Assembly (NCBI RefSeq): GCF_019375555.1
Contig: NZ_JAHXDN010000001.1
Location: 349,501-413,500, forward strand
Reading direction: 5' to 3'
DNA: 64,000 nt
Source: Roseobacter insulae
GTDB taxonomy: Bacteria > Pseudomonadota > Alphaproteobacteria > Rhodobacterales > Rhodobacteraceae
Shown here: positions 39,037-47,966 of the stretch, piece by piece
How positions within the stretch are numbered: position 1 is the stretch's first letter
How the letters are laid out: every line of letters starts with the position of its first letter
Program-made: the position numbers and the translations under genes
Notes under the pieces: model-generated
The model's database searches: none
Seen by the model: only the letters and a program-made list of their open reading frames with translations
What the model was told of the DNA's origin: nothing

Positions 39037-39167
39037 TCCAAATGGTGTTTCCGCGTTTTTTTTTGCGTCCGCTTCGCGGGACAAAGCATGAGTAATCGGG
39101 CTGACCAGGTTGCAGGGTCAGGTTCTTGATAGAGTTGCAGTGGTTTCTGCAATTTGAGGAGAACGAA

Positions 39168-40202
39168 ATGGATTACTTTGTTGGCTTGGACGTATCGCTC
39201 CGGTCGGTGGCGGTCTGCGTGATTGATACCAACGGCAAGCACGTCTTCGAACGTTCTGTTGCTTGTGAGATTGAAGACATCGTGACCTGCCTGCGGGATG
39301 TGCCGACAGGGCAGTGTCAGATAGGTTTCGAGTCTGGCGCTATGAGCCAGCATCTTTACTTTGGGCTTCGGAAAGCAGGGTTCGATGTGGTCTGCATGGA
39401 GGCACGCCAGGTCAATGCGGCGCTATCGGCGATGCGCAACAAAACCGACAAGACAGATGCCCGTGGGATAGCGCAAGTGCTTCGGTCCGGGTGGTATAGC
39501 AAGGTCTTCATCAAGAGCCGGGAGGCACATGCCTACCGCGCACTGCTGAGCAGCCGGAAGGCCGTTCAAAAGAAATGCATTGATCTGGCCAATGAGGTTC
39601 GGGGGCTGTTCCGGGTCTTTGGCTTGCGTCTTCCGTCACGCGTGGATCAGGGGTCCTTCGACGAGCGTGTCAGGCCATTGATTGAGGCTGATCCAGATTT
39701 GTCGCGCGCCCTGCTGCCGCTACTGGATGCCCGCGCGATGCTGTACAAGACTTACCGAGAACTGGATCGACGCGTGAAGCAAGCCGCCAGTCATGATGCG
39801 ATCTGCCTGCGCTTCATGGCGATCCCAGGCGTCGGGCCGATTGCCGCACTGACCTTCCGGGCTGCCGTCGATGATCCGGCACGGTTCACCAGTTCTCGGA
39901 CGGTTGCTGCGCACTTCGGGCTGACACCACGAAGATACCAGTCTGGTGAAACCGACAATCCGGGCCGTATCTCCAAGGCTGGTGATAGCGATGTGCGAGC
40001 AACGCTCTACGCCGCCGCCAATGCGATGATGATGCGCTCTGTGGCCAGCTCCGAGATCAAAAGTTGGGGCCTTCGGCTGATGCGCCGCAAAGGTCGCCGC
40101 CGGGCTGTCGTTGCTGTCGCCCGTAAGTTGGCCGTCATCATGCACCGGATGTGGGCCGACAATACCGAGTTCCGTCACCGCGCTTTGGAGGCTGCCGTAT
40201 GA
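39168..40202 (+). CDS. IS110-family transposase
   Basis: A 344-residue DEDD transposase. The N-terminal RuvC-like domain has Asp8 (VGLDVS), Glu55 (GFESG), Asp94 and Asp97 (NKTDKTDARG). The C-terminal Transposase_20 part has IPGVGPIAALTFRAAV and GRISKAGDSDVRATLY, with the presumed catalytic serine. It looks intact, and GAGGAG precedes the ATG. IS110 elements usually lack clear terminal repeats, so the ends were not fixed. GTCAGGT occurs just upstream (about 39116) and inverted just after the gene (about 40203). Confidence 0.93.
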   Translation: MDYFVGLDVSLRSVAVCVIDTNGKHVFERSVACEIEDIVTCLRDVPTGQCQIGFESGAMSQHLYFGLRKAGFDVVCMEARQVNAALSAMRNKTDKTDARGIAQVLRSGWYSKVFIKSREAHAYRALLSSRKAVQKKCIDLANEVRGLFRVFGLRLPSRVDQGSFDERVRPLIEADPDLSRALLPLLDARAMLYKTYRELDRRVKQAASHDAICLRFMAIPGVGPIAALTFRAAVDDPARFTSSRTVAAHFGLTPRRYQSGETDNPGRISKAGDSDVRATLYAAANAMMMRSVASSEIKSWGLRLMRRKGRRRAVVAVARKLAVIMHRMWADNTEFRHRALEAAV

Positions 40203-40576
40203 CCTGACACCTTCACAAGATCGAAGACGGGATCGTCCCTCACCGGACGAGGTCTGTGGATGACGCCGAATATTGGTGCTGCGACTGACAAGCGCGAGAC
40301 GAAGCGGGGCGCTCCACGTCCATTCCGACACATGCATGCAGCGACCCAACCGAACCGGGTCATCAATGACTGCGAAGAGAAGTGTGACCCGGATGAAGGA
40401 CAGTGATCCCTACAGCAAAGAAATGAATCGATGAAATGAGCTTGACCCAAACGCCCGATTAGAGAAGCCTCATTTCGCTGCAGCTGCGCCAAAGTCCGCT
40501 TTAAGTCTGACAAATATGCGACCGCTGCTCGCCAACAGGCGGTCAAAGTGGTTAGAAATCTGGCTGAAGTGGCTTG
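40203..40576. other. 374-bp gap after the IS110 transposase
   Basis: No supported gene. The first part is probably the right end and guide-RNA-bearing non-coding portion of the IS110 element; the rest is flanking DNA. Open frames here are short and unlike known proteins. Confidence 0.4.
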
Positions 40577-42223
40577 TCAATCTCTGATTATTTGTTGGAG
40601 AGCATCATCAAGCAACTGACGACGATCTTCGGATGCAAAAGGTGCCGAGGCTACGAACTGCTCAACCTGAAAACCCGGGCGTTGAGCGCGCAAAGCTGCG
40701 AGCACTGAATTTGCCCGTTCATGCTCTCCCAGTTCGGCATAGGTGGCAGCGAGCAAGACGAAAGCTGCCGCAAAACCAGGAGCTTCCTCAACTGTCATCT
40801 CCAGCAACGCGCGCGCGGTTTCTGCGTCACCAAGCTGAAGATGGACGTGTGCCTCAATCCAGTCAAGTCGCGCCGGATGATGGGGGTGCAATCGTTTGGC
40901 GTGCTGGATCGCTTCGCGCGCCTCTTCAAGATCGCCGCCGTAAACAGCCGCCTCGGCCAGGATGGCGTAGCCCTCGGCGAAGTTCCGGTTGAGTTGAATC
41001 GAATGTCTCGCTGCCGCAAGTGCCTTGTCATTTTCTCCGATGGCAAGGTTCAGGATTGCCAGCGCGAAATAGGCATTCGGGATGTCGGGGTCGAGTTGTA
41101 TTGCTGCGATGGCGGCCTGAAGCCCCGGTTGGACAGACTGCCGTTGTGATGGGGCAGCATAGTCGAACATCATGTCGCGCCCATATGCGACAGCAATGTA
41201 GGCGTGTGCACGTGCATAGTTTGGTTCAAGCTCGAGCGCTTTTTCGAAGTATTCGCGGGCTCGGGCGTTGCCTTCGATTGTGCCTTCCCGCAATGGCTCC
41301 AGACCGCGCAGTAACATGAAATAGGCGTCTGTCGCCACGCGCGATGGCACCACGTTGGCTTTGAGCGAAAGTGACAGAGCGTCAACGATTGCGCGCGTCA
41401 CATCTTCCTGGACATCGAAGGGGTCCTGCCGGATCCGATCAAATCGCTCGGCCCAAACACTCACGCCCTCGAAGGGGTCGATGAGGGAAACATTGATGCG
41501 CACCCGGTCGTTGGAGTGCCGCACGGTTCCGCGCACAAGATAACGCACACCAAGATTGTCAGCGATCTCCCTGAAACCTACCTCGGCTTGCGGAAAGTCG
41601 CCACTGGACGCATAGGCGATCACTGTCAGATCCGCTATCTTGGCGAGGTCGGTGGTCAAATCCTCGCTGAGACCATCCCCAAAAAATTGCAACTCGTCGC
41701 CACCGCCAAGATTGACAAAAGGCAGAACCGCGAGCGTCTTGTCGGGCACAATTCGAGGCGGAACAATGACTGCGCTATCAGCATCAAATCCGCCGGAACC
41801 AGAACTCTGCCAAAGGCCCAGACCCGAGGCAAACAGCACGAAAGCCCCGACCGCTGCGATCAGGCGAAGGCTGATGTGAGGCAGGCCTGTTGGGCGATCC
41901 GCTGATGCCGCCGCAGCGACCAGCCGATAGCCAATTTTTGGATAGGTTTCGATCACGTCTTTTCCGAGCGCACGACGAATATCACCGATGCACTGGATCA
42001 ATGAGTCGTCGGTCGTTGCGATGTCCTTCCAGACCGCTCGAATCAGCGCTTCGCGATCAACCACCTCTCCTGCCCGATAGGACAGCACCGCAAGGACATC
42101 GGCGGACTGTTTCCGCAGGTGTATCGGTGCGCCGTCCGTTGCGGTAAGTGCACCGGTTTCAAGGTCGTATCGACCCTGACCAATCATCAAAACGCGTGAT
42201 TTCGGAGCGATTTCGGAAGTCAT
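40577..42223 (-). CDS. Membrane-bound winged-helix regulator with TolB-like and TPR domains
   Basis: A 548-residue one-component regulator. Residues about 15-102 are an OmpR/CadC-type winged helix (LRKQSADVLAVLSYRAGEVV, TYPKIGYRLVA). Residues 119-137 are a single membrane helix. Residues about 160-300 are a TolB-N-like periplasmic domain (LAVLPFVNLGGGDELQFFGDGLSEDL), followed by tetratricopeptide repeats to about 540. This layout implies sensing outside the membrane and DNA binding inside. It is divergent from the secreted DUF4242-like gene across 100 bp, a likely target. It lies between two IS elements. Confidence 0.88.
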   Translation of the reverse strand: MTSEIAPKSRVLMIGQGRYDLETGALTATDGAPIHLRKQSADVLAVLSYRAGEVVDREALIRAVWKDIATTDDSLIQCIGDIRRALGKDVIETYPKIGYRLVAAAASADRPTGLPHISLRLIAAVGAFVLFASGLGLWQSSGSGGFDADSAVIVPPRIVPDKTLAVLPFVNLGGGDELQFFGDGLSEDLTTDLAKIADLTVIAYASSGDFPQAEVGFREIADNLGVRYLVRGTVRHSNDRVRINVSLIDPFEGVSVWAERFDRIRQDPFDVQEDVTRAIVDALSLSLKANVVPSRVATDAYFMLLRGLEPLREGTIEGNARAREYFEKALELEPNYARAHAYIAVAYGRDMMFDYAAPSQRQSVQPGLQAAIAAIQLDPDIPNAYFALAILNLAIGENDKALAAARHSIQLNRNFAEGYAILAEAAVYGGDLEEAREAIQHAKRLHPHHPARLDWIEAHVHLQLGDAETARALLEMTVEEAPGFAAAFVLLAATYAELGEHERANSVLAALRAQRPGFQVEQFVASAPFASEDRRQLLDDALQQIIRD

Positions 42224-42323
42224 TCAGGACATTTCAGCTCGGATTTCGCCACCAATGTAGTCGGTTTCGGGCAGTATAGCCACGCAAGCCACTAAGCGCT
42301 AAATTTCAACTATGGAGGACCAT

Positions 42324-42908
42324 ATGTTCAAGTTCCCCTCTTTCCGCGCCGTGCTGGTTGCGGCTCTCTTCACTCCCGTTGCCGGATTTGCCGGCCAGTT
42401 TGTTGTTGAACTTGAAGCCCCCTTCAACGCCCCCTCTGAGGCGTTGATGCAACAGGCAGGTGTGAGCGTCGACGAAACGTTGTCCGCTGGCCCTGACAGC
42501 TATGTCGTATTGACAGCCAATGACGAGGACGCGGTGCGCGACCTGTTTCAAGCCGCCGCCATCACGCCCGAGAAAATCTCGGAAGTGCTCTTCATCAACT
42601 CGCCCACCGTTGGCGGTGGTCAGGCTGCCGGTGCAGAGCCGCGCGACGGGCATCAGGTTTTTGTCATCGAACGCCCCATTCCTGGTGTCGGCTTCTTCGG
42701 GCTGGACAAGAAAGAGAAGATTTCGAAAGGCTCGAATGCGGCAGTAGCCAAACTTGGCGATGTGATCGAATGGGATCACTCCTATCTGACCAGTGAAGGG
42801 ACGTATTGCATCTACCGGGCCGACAATCCCGATACCCTGCGCGAGCATGGCGCATTGGCTGGAGCGCCGATCGGAAAAATCACGCCCGTCAGCCAAAAGG
42901 CTAACTAA
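42324..42908 (+). CDS. Secreted DUF4242-like protein
   Basis: A 194-residue protein with a signal peptide (about 1-22, ending AGFA). The second half, VFVIERPIPGVG then VIEWDHSYLTSEGTYCIYRADNPDTLREHGALAG, resembles DUF4242 (sometimes called nickel-binding) domains. The first half is a similar alpha/beta segment (QFVVELEAPF, YVVLTANDEDAVRDLF), so it may be a tandem ferredoxin-like fold. The ATG at 42324 has GGAGG six bases upstream. Function unknown; regulation by the divergent TPR regulator is inferred. Confidence 0.75.
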   Translation: MFKFPSFRAVLVAALFTPVAGFAGQFVVELEAPFNAPSEALMQQAGVSVDETLSAGPDSYVVLTANDEDAVRDLFQAAAITPEKISEVLFINSPTVGGGQAAGAEPRDGHQVFVIERPIPGVGFFGLDKKEKISKGSNAAVAKLGDVIEWDHSYLTSEGTYCIYRADNPDTLREHGALAGAPIGKITPVSQKAN

Positions 42909-43050
42909 CTGGCCCATTAAAGTAGTGTAATTCTGTTGCTGCTCCGATCAAATGTCGGGGCAGCTTCAATTGGGTCACACGACGAGTTCGATTCCACGGC
43001 ACGAGTGTAGCTTGCACCGAAAGCCGTCATTGGTTCGAAGCGCAGCATTA

Positions 43051-43883
43051 GGGTCTGGACTCAATTCAGCCAGCACCTGATCGCGAAGATGTGGATCATG
43101 GAGAGGAAGTTTCGCTTCAGCTTGTCATAACGCGTGGTCAACCGCCGCATGTCTTTCATCCGGCAAAAGAACCGCTCAACGGGGTTACGCATTGCATAGA
43201 TGTCCGGGTCATGGGGGATCGGCACTTTGGCGTTCGACTTTGAAGGGATCACGGCGACCGCACCTTCATCGGCGATCGCTTGTCGGATGGCAGCGCTGCC
43301 ATATGCCTTGTCCGCGACAATGGCCATTGGCGTCGCGTCCCAGTCCAGAAATGCATCAAATGCCTTGCTGTCATGGGTTTGAGCGCCGGTCACATCGATC
43401 CGCAGTGGCCGCCCGAATGCATCTACGGCGGCATGAACCTTACTGCCGCGACCGCGGCGTGAGCGTCCAATACCTTGTGAAAGCTCCCCCCTTTTGCGCC
43501 TGCCGCCGAGCGGTGTGCCTTGACGATAGAGCTATCACGAAGACCAAGGCGTCCGCGCATTCCGTGGCCAAGGCCTCGAATATCCCCCGCCAAATCCCGC
43601 GCTCACCCCACCGAACATAGCGGTTGTAAACGGTTGTGTGCGGGCCGTATCGCTCCGGCAGATCGCGCCATGGTGCGCCCGTGCGCAGAATATAGAAGAT
43701 GCCGTTGAGCACCTGCCGGTCGTCCTTGCGTGCCGGGCCGCGCCCTTTCGGGGGAAGTAGCGGTTGCACAACCGCCCATTCCTCATCGCTCAGATCAAAT
43801 CTTGCCATAGTCACCGCCTTTTTTCAGGCAGTGAATCAGAGACTTAGAATGGCATCAAGCCTGCGGCGAATTGAGTTCAGACC
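43051..43883 (-). mobile_element. IS5-family (IS427-like) element, decayed
   Basis: An 833-bp element bounded by inverted repeats. The left end is GGGTCTGGACTCAATTC (43051-43067), and the right end read inward from 43883 is GGGTCTGAACTCAATTC, one mismatch in 17. TA flanks both ends (43049-43050 and 43884-43885), consistent with the short YTAR-type target of this group. Confidence 0.88.
43061..43808 (-). pseudogene. IS5-family transposase, frameshifted
   Basis: DDE transposase in two or more frames. The first part (FDLSDEEWAVVQPLLPP ... GIWRGIFEALATECADALVF) runs to about 43537. The sequence then continues in another frame (DSSIVKAHRSAAGAKGG), which fits a one-base loss at GTGAT. A second shift occurs at the AAAAGGGGGG run (43481-43496), the kind of -1 slip site this group uses on purpose. 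The rest reads ELSQGIGRSRRGRGSKVHAA to the DDE-terminal NPVERFFCRMKD. The stop lies inside the left repeat. The extra deletion makes an active enzyme unlikely. Confidence 0.85.
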
Positions 43884-43975
43884 CTAGTGCCTCAGGGCTC
43901 GAAGCCAGCATGCAAACACCATCGTGTCTCGAATTGAACAGCGCCACCGTTTCCGGCAGCGCTGCGCGTCTCGGC

Positions 43976-44401
43976 TCACGCTGGCACAGGCTCGTGGATC
44001 GCCTCACGCATCTCGATGAAATGCTTGTCCCATCCATTGTCCAGCGCCAGCACCAGATCGAAGGCTTCGGCGGTGGCCGGCAGGCCGGAGTGTTCCAGCG
44101 ACAGTTGCGTGCCACCAGGCACTTCGGACAGTGTCCACTTCACGAGGCTGACCTCATCGCCCATCGGTTTCACAGTAAAGGTATATTCAAGGTACTCAGG
44201 TTTGCGGGCGGCCCTGACCTCTCCCCAGATCAGCAGATCGCCACTTTTTGTGCCGTACATTTCAAGTTTCTGACCCGCTTCGAGCGTCTTTTTGGGCGCG
44301 TGGAACCATTTGGCAAGCTTGTCCGGCTCCGTCAGGAAGGCCCAGACATCGGCCCGCGAGGCTTTGAGGAAAATGGTTTTGCGCAATACAGGGTCTGTCA
44401 T
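43976..44401 (-). CDS. AHSA1/SRPBCC-domain protein
   Basis: A 141-residue START-like protein of the AHSA1 (activator of Hsp90 ATPase homologue) type. It has RADVWAFLTEPDKLAKWF, GEVRAARKPEYLEYTF and TQLSLEHSGLP, then GWDKHFIEMREAI. Binding of a hydrophobic ligand is expected; no ligand known. Its start overlaps the ArsR gene stop by 4 bp, the usual ArsR-AHSA1 operon. Confidence 0.92.
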   Translation of the reverse strand: MTDPVLRKTIFLKASRADVWAFLTEPDKLAKWFHAPKKTLEAGQKLEMYGTKSGDLLIWGEVRAARKPEYLEYTFTVKPMGDEVSLVKWTLSEVPGGTQLSLEHSGLPATAEAFDLVLALDNGWDKHFIEMREAIHEPVPA

Positions 44402-44715
44402 TTCTTGTCCTTTTCGATGACTGTCTTGAGAGTTGAGAGGCGATCATCCCAGAAGGTGTCGAAGAACTTCAGCCAGTCCACGACGGGATCAATGCCGTTT
44501 GGATTGAGAGTGTTGATGCGCTCTCGTCCGCTTGCGCGAACTGTGATCAGACCGCCGTCTGACAATACGGTCAGGTGTTTCTTTACGGCGGCCCGGGTCA
44601 TGTCGAAATTTTCCGCGACTTCGGAAATCGTCAGATCCCGGCCCCGCAGCATGACCAGGATGCTGCGTCGTGTCGGGTCCGCCAAAGCGCGAAAAGTAGC
44701 TTGTTCCGGGGACAT
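44398..44715 (-). CDS. ArsR-family repressor
   Basis: A 105-residue winged-helix regulator: LADPTRRSILVMLRGRDLTISEVAENF and AAVKKHLTVLSDGGLI. It lacks the metal-binding CVC-type motif, so it belongs to the non-metal ArsR-SRPBCC class. It is presumably autoregulated through the paired repeats just upstream. Confidence 0.92.
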   Translation of the reverse strand: MSPEQATFRALADPTRRSILVMLRGRDLTISEVAENFDMTRAAVKKHLTVLSDGGLITVRASGRERINTLNPNGIDPVVDWLKFFDTFWDDRLSTLKTVIEKDKK

Positions 44716-44727
44716 GTGTCTTCCTAT

Positions 44728-44771
44728 ATGATACCTGATGGTATCTCTTTTATGAAACCATAAGGTATCAT
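44728..44771. promoter_or_regulatory. Tandem operator-like inverted repeats upstream of ArsR
   Basis: Two related palindromes lie just upstream of the ArsR start: ATGATACCTGATGGTATCTC (44728-44747) and ATGAAACCATAAGGTATCAT (44752-44771). Half-sites are ATGATACC/GGTATCAT with few mismatches. Centres are 24 bp apart, about two helical turns, a good fit to two dimers binding the same face. Confidence 0.7.
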
Positions 44772-44816
44772 GTCAAGCAGTTTCTTTTCTTTGGATCGGC
44801 GAAATCGATCGGGCGA

Positions 44817-45464
44817 TCAGAAGGGCAGCTGTGCGCGGAATTTCATTGACCGACCACCTTGCGGGTGATTGAACCGCAGCTCCTGGCTATGCAGCATCAG
44901 GCGGCTGAAATCACGCGCGGGCCCCGTGGCGTAAAACGGGTCGCCCAGGATCGGGTGCCCCAGGCTCAGCATATGGACCCGCAGTTGATGACTGCGTCCC
45001 GTATGAGGCTGCAACCGCACGCGCGCCGTATCGCCATCGTTCTTGAGAACGCGCCAGTCGGTTTGCGCGGGTTTACCCGTTTTGTGACACACCATCTGTT
45101 TGGGACGGTTGGGCCAATCGACAATCAGCGGCAGATCGACTGTCCCCGTCTTTTCCAAAGGCACCCCCCAGACCCGGGCGACATAGGTCTTCTTGGTCAT
45201 GCGTTTTTCAAACTGCAGGCCCAGGTGCCGCTGCGCGTGCGGGGTCAGCGCAAAGATCATCACACCGGATGTATCCCGGTCCAGCCGGTGCACCAGCAAC
45301 GCATCGGGAAAGGCCGCCTGTACGCGGGCGAGCAGGCAATCGGCCAGATGCGGCCCCTTCCCCGGCACAGACAAAAGCCCTGCCGGTTTATCAACCAGCA
45401 GGACCTCTGCGTCTTCGTGCAGGACCACCAGCGGGTCGTTGGGCGGGGCGTAGGCAAAATCCAT
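44817..45464 (-). CDS. RluA-family pseudouridine synthase
   Basis: A 215-residue pseudouridine synthase with the catalytic Asp in LLVHRLDRDTSGVMIFA, LLVDKPAGLLSVPG upstream, and RLQPHTGRSHQLRVH. No S4 domain is present. By length it fits the RluA subgroup (23S U746 and tRNA U32), but the exact RNA target is not certain. Confidence 0.88.
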   Translation of the reverse strand: MDFAYAPPNDPLVVLHEDAEVLLVDKPAGLLSVPGKGPHLADCLLARVQAAFPDALLVHRLDRDTSGVMIFALTPHAQRHLGLQFEKRMTKKTYVARVWGVPLEKTGTVDLPLIVDWPNRPKQMVCHKTGKPAQTDWRVLKNDGDTARVRLQPHTGRSHQLRVHMLSLGHPILGDPFYATGPARDFSRLMLHSQELRFNHPQGGRSMKFRAQLPF

Positions 45465-45509
45465 CCCGCCTGATCTCAGATGTTGCGCGCAGATACAAGC
45501 GTCCCGCGT

Positions 45510-47954
45510 TCAGGCCTTCACCCGCTCGGACCTGGGATCATACATTGGTTTCAGCGACGCCTCTGCCTTCACCAGCGTACCCGCCACGTCGATGTGGTAG
45601 TCAGACGCCAGAACCTCGGCCGCTGCTTCCCCCGCGCAGGGAACATAGCCCAGCCCCATCGCACCGCCGAGCGTATGCCCGTATGCCCCCGACGCCAGAT
45701 AGCCTACGATCTCGCCATTCCGCATGATTGGCTCGTTATGGTAGAGCAGTGGTTCGGGATCTGTCAGCCTGAACTGCAACAGGCGTTTCTTCAGACCCTC
45801 GTCTTTCTTGCGCAACACCGCGTCACGTCCGATGAACGACGGTTTGTCCGTCTTCACGGCAAAGCCCAGCCCGGCCTCCAGCACGTGGTCCTCGCAGGTG
45901 ATGTCATGCCCGAAATGGCGGAACCCCTTCTCCATCCGCGCGCAATCCATCATGTGCATGCCGCAAAGCTTCAGGTCGAGCGCCTGCCCGGCTTCCATCA
46001 GTGTCTCGAACACATGGCCTGCCATGTCGGTGCTCACGTAGACTTCCCAGCCGAGCTCTCCCACATAGGTCACCCGGTGCACCCGCGCGAGGCCCATCCC
46101 AAGCTCGATTTCCTGCGCGGTGCCAAAGGGGTTCACATCGTTGGAGAAATCATTGGGCGACACCATCTGCAGCAACTCGCGCGATCGCGGACCCATGACC
46201 GCCAGCACACCTTCGCCCGCGGTCACATCGGTGATCACAACGTTGAAATCACCTGCGTGCCGCATCATCCATGCCTGATCCGCCAGCCGGGTGGCGGCTG
46301 GCGTTACAACCAGAAACGCCGTTTCGCTGATCCGCGTCACGGTCACATCCGCTTCGATCCCGCCGCGCGGGTTGAGGAACTGCGTGTAGACGATCTTGCC
46401 AGCGGGAACGTCATACTGGCCCCCGCCCACATGGTTCATGAAGGCCACCACATCGCGCCCCTCGACCCGGATCTTCCCGAACGACGACATATCGTACATG
46501 CCGACGTTATTACGGACCGCCGCGACCTCTTCAGCCACGTTGTCAAAGAAGTTCTGCCGCTTCCAGCTGTACTCATATTCCGCCGTCTGATCAGGCCTGG
46601 CGATCCAGTTGGCGCGCTCCCAACCCGCAAGCTCCCCCATCACCGCACGATTGTCGCGCAGATGCTGGTGGAAGGGCGAGCGGCGGATGCCCCGCGCCGT
46701 TTCCTTTTGGCGGAAGGGGAAGTGGTCCGCGTAAAGCAGGCCCAAAGTCTCTTTCGACCGCTCGAAGAGATAGGTCTTGTTGCCCTGAAACGGCTGCATC
46801 CGGCTGATGTCCACATCGCCCAGATCAAAGGGTTTCTCGCCAGCTTCAATCCATTGCGCCAGCGCCATGCCCGCGCCGCCGGCCGACTGGATGCCGATGG
46901 AATTGAAGCCTGCCGCCACCCAGAAGTTATCCAGCTCTGGTGCCAGGCCCAGGTGGTACGCATCGTCGGGCGTAAAGCTCTCCGGCCCGTTGAAGAAGGT
47001 GTGGATGCCCGCCTCCGCCAGCATCGGCATCCGCGCCACCGCCCGCTCGAGGATCGGCTCGAAGTGGTCGAAATCCTCCGGCAGCTGATCGAATTCGAAA
47101 TCTGCCGGAATGCCGTTCATACCCCAGGGTTTCGCATTGGGCTCGAAGGCCCCGAGCAGCATTTTGCCCGCGTCTTCCTTGTAATAGGCGCATTCATCCG
47201 GCACCCGCAGCACCGGCAGCTGCGTCAGCCCCGCAATCGCCTCGGTCACGATGTAAAAGTGCTCGCAGGCATGCAGCGGCACGTTCACCCCGGCCATGCG
47301 GCCGACCTCATGCGCCCACATGCCGCTGCAGTTCACCACCATATCCGCCGTGATATGGCCGCTCTCGCCGCCCTGCTCCCAATCGACGCCGGTGACGCGG
47401 CGGCCGTCCTTCACGATACCCGTGGCCCTGGTGCGCTCCAGCACCTGCGCCCCGCGCTGGCGCGCGCCCTTGGCCAGCGCCAGCGCGATATTCGCCGGGT
47501 CCCCCTGCCCGTCCTTGTCGAGATAAACTGCGCCGGTCACGCCCTCAGTGTTCAGATGCGCGTACCGCGCCTTGACCTCGGCTGGCGAGATTTCCTCGAC
47601 CTCGACACCGAAGGCCCGCGCCATCGCCGCCTGCCGCAGGATTTCCTCGCGCCGTTCCTCGGTTAGCGCCACGGTGATCGACCCGCAGCGCTTGAAGCCG
47701 GTGGCAACACCCGTCTCTTCTTCCAGATTGCCGTAAAGCTCCTGGGAGTACTTCGCCAGCCTGGTCATATTCGCGGTTGCCCGGAGTTGCGCGATCAGCC
47801 CGGCCGCATGCCACGTGGTGCCGGAAGTCAGCTGCTTGCGCTCCAGCAGAACCACGTCTGTCCACCCCAGTTTGGTCAGGTGATAAGCAACAGAGCAGCC
47901 GATCACGCCGCCCCCGATGATGACAACGCGCGCATGAGACGGTGGCACAGCCAT
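45510..47954 (-). CDS. FAD-dependent DAO-GcvT fusion (dimethylglycine/sarcosine dehydrogenase-like)
   Basis: An 814-residue oxidoreductase. The N-terminal DAO domain has VVIIGGGVIGCSVAYHL and TSGTTWHAAG; that TWHA histidine is where dimethylglycine dehydrogenases attach FAD. The C-terminal half is a GcvT-like aminomethyl/folate domain, with GELGWEVYVSTD and GYLASGAYGHTLGGAMGLGYV. It probably demethylates dimethylglycine, sarcosine or a related amine and passes the methyl as formaldehyde or methylene-THF. AAAGGAATCC precedes the ATG. It is last of three on this strand, 12 bp after the BHMT gene. Confidence 0.88.
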   Translation of the reverse strand: MAVPPSHARVVIIGGGVIGCSVAYHLTKLGWTDVVLLERKQLTSGTTWHAAGLIAQLRATANMTRLAKYSQELYGNLEEETGVATGFKRCGSITVALTEERREEILRQAAMARAFGVEVEEISPAEVKARYAHLNTEGVTGAVYLDKDGQGDPANIALALAKGARQRGAQVLERTRATGIVKDGRRVTGVDWEQGGESGHITADMVVNCSGMWAHEVGRMAGVNVPLHACEHFYIVTEAIAGLTQLPVLRVPDECAYYKEDAGKMLLGAFEPNAKPWGMNGIPADFEFDQLPEDFDHFEPILERAVARMPMLAEAGIHTFFNGPESFTPDDAYHLGLAPELDNFWVAAGFNSIGIQSAGGAGMALAQWIEAGEKPFDLGDVDISRMQPFQGNKTYLFERSKETLGLLYADHFPFRQKETARGIRRSPFHQHLRDNRAVMGELAGWERANWIARPDQTAEYEYSWKRQNFFDNVAEEVAAVRNNVGMYDMSSFGKIRVEGRDVVAFMNHVGGGQYDVPAGKIVYTQFLNPRGGIEADVTVTRISETAFLVVTPAATRLADQAWMMRHAGDFNVVITDVTAGEGVLAVMGPRSRELLQMVSPNDFSNDVNPFGTAQEIELGMGLARVHRVTYVGELGWEVYVSTDMAGHVFETLMEAGQALDLKLCGMHMMDCARMEKGFRHFGHDITCEDHVLEAGLGFAVKTDKPSFIGRDAVLRKKDEGLKKRLLQFRLTDPEPLLYHNEPIMRNGEIVGYLASGAYGHTLGGAMGLGYVPCAGEAAAEVLASDYHIDVAGTLVKAEASLKPMYDPRSERVKA

Positions 47955-47966
47955 GTGAGGATTCCT

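Noticed and set aside
43871..44731. 286-codon forward frame across the ArsR-AHSA1 genes
   Set aside because: It is a shadow; the reverse-strand proteins have clear family motifs and a 4-bp overlap.
44398..44771. ArsR gene as an arsenic/metal sensor
   Set aside because: The protein lacks the metal-binding cysteines and is paired with AHSA1, the non-metal class.
45480..47666. 728-codon forward frame opposite a DAO-GcvT gene (and a similar one at 49544-51457)
   Set aside because: Both lie antisense to well-conserved enzymes and show His/Arg-rich shadow sequence.
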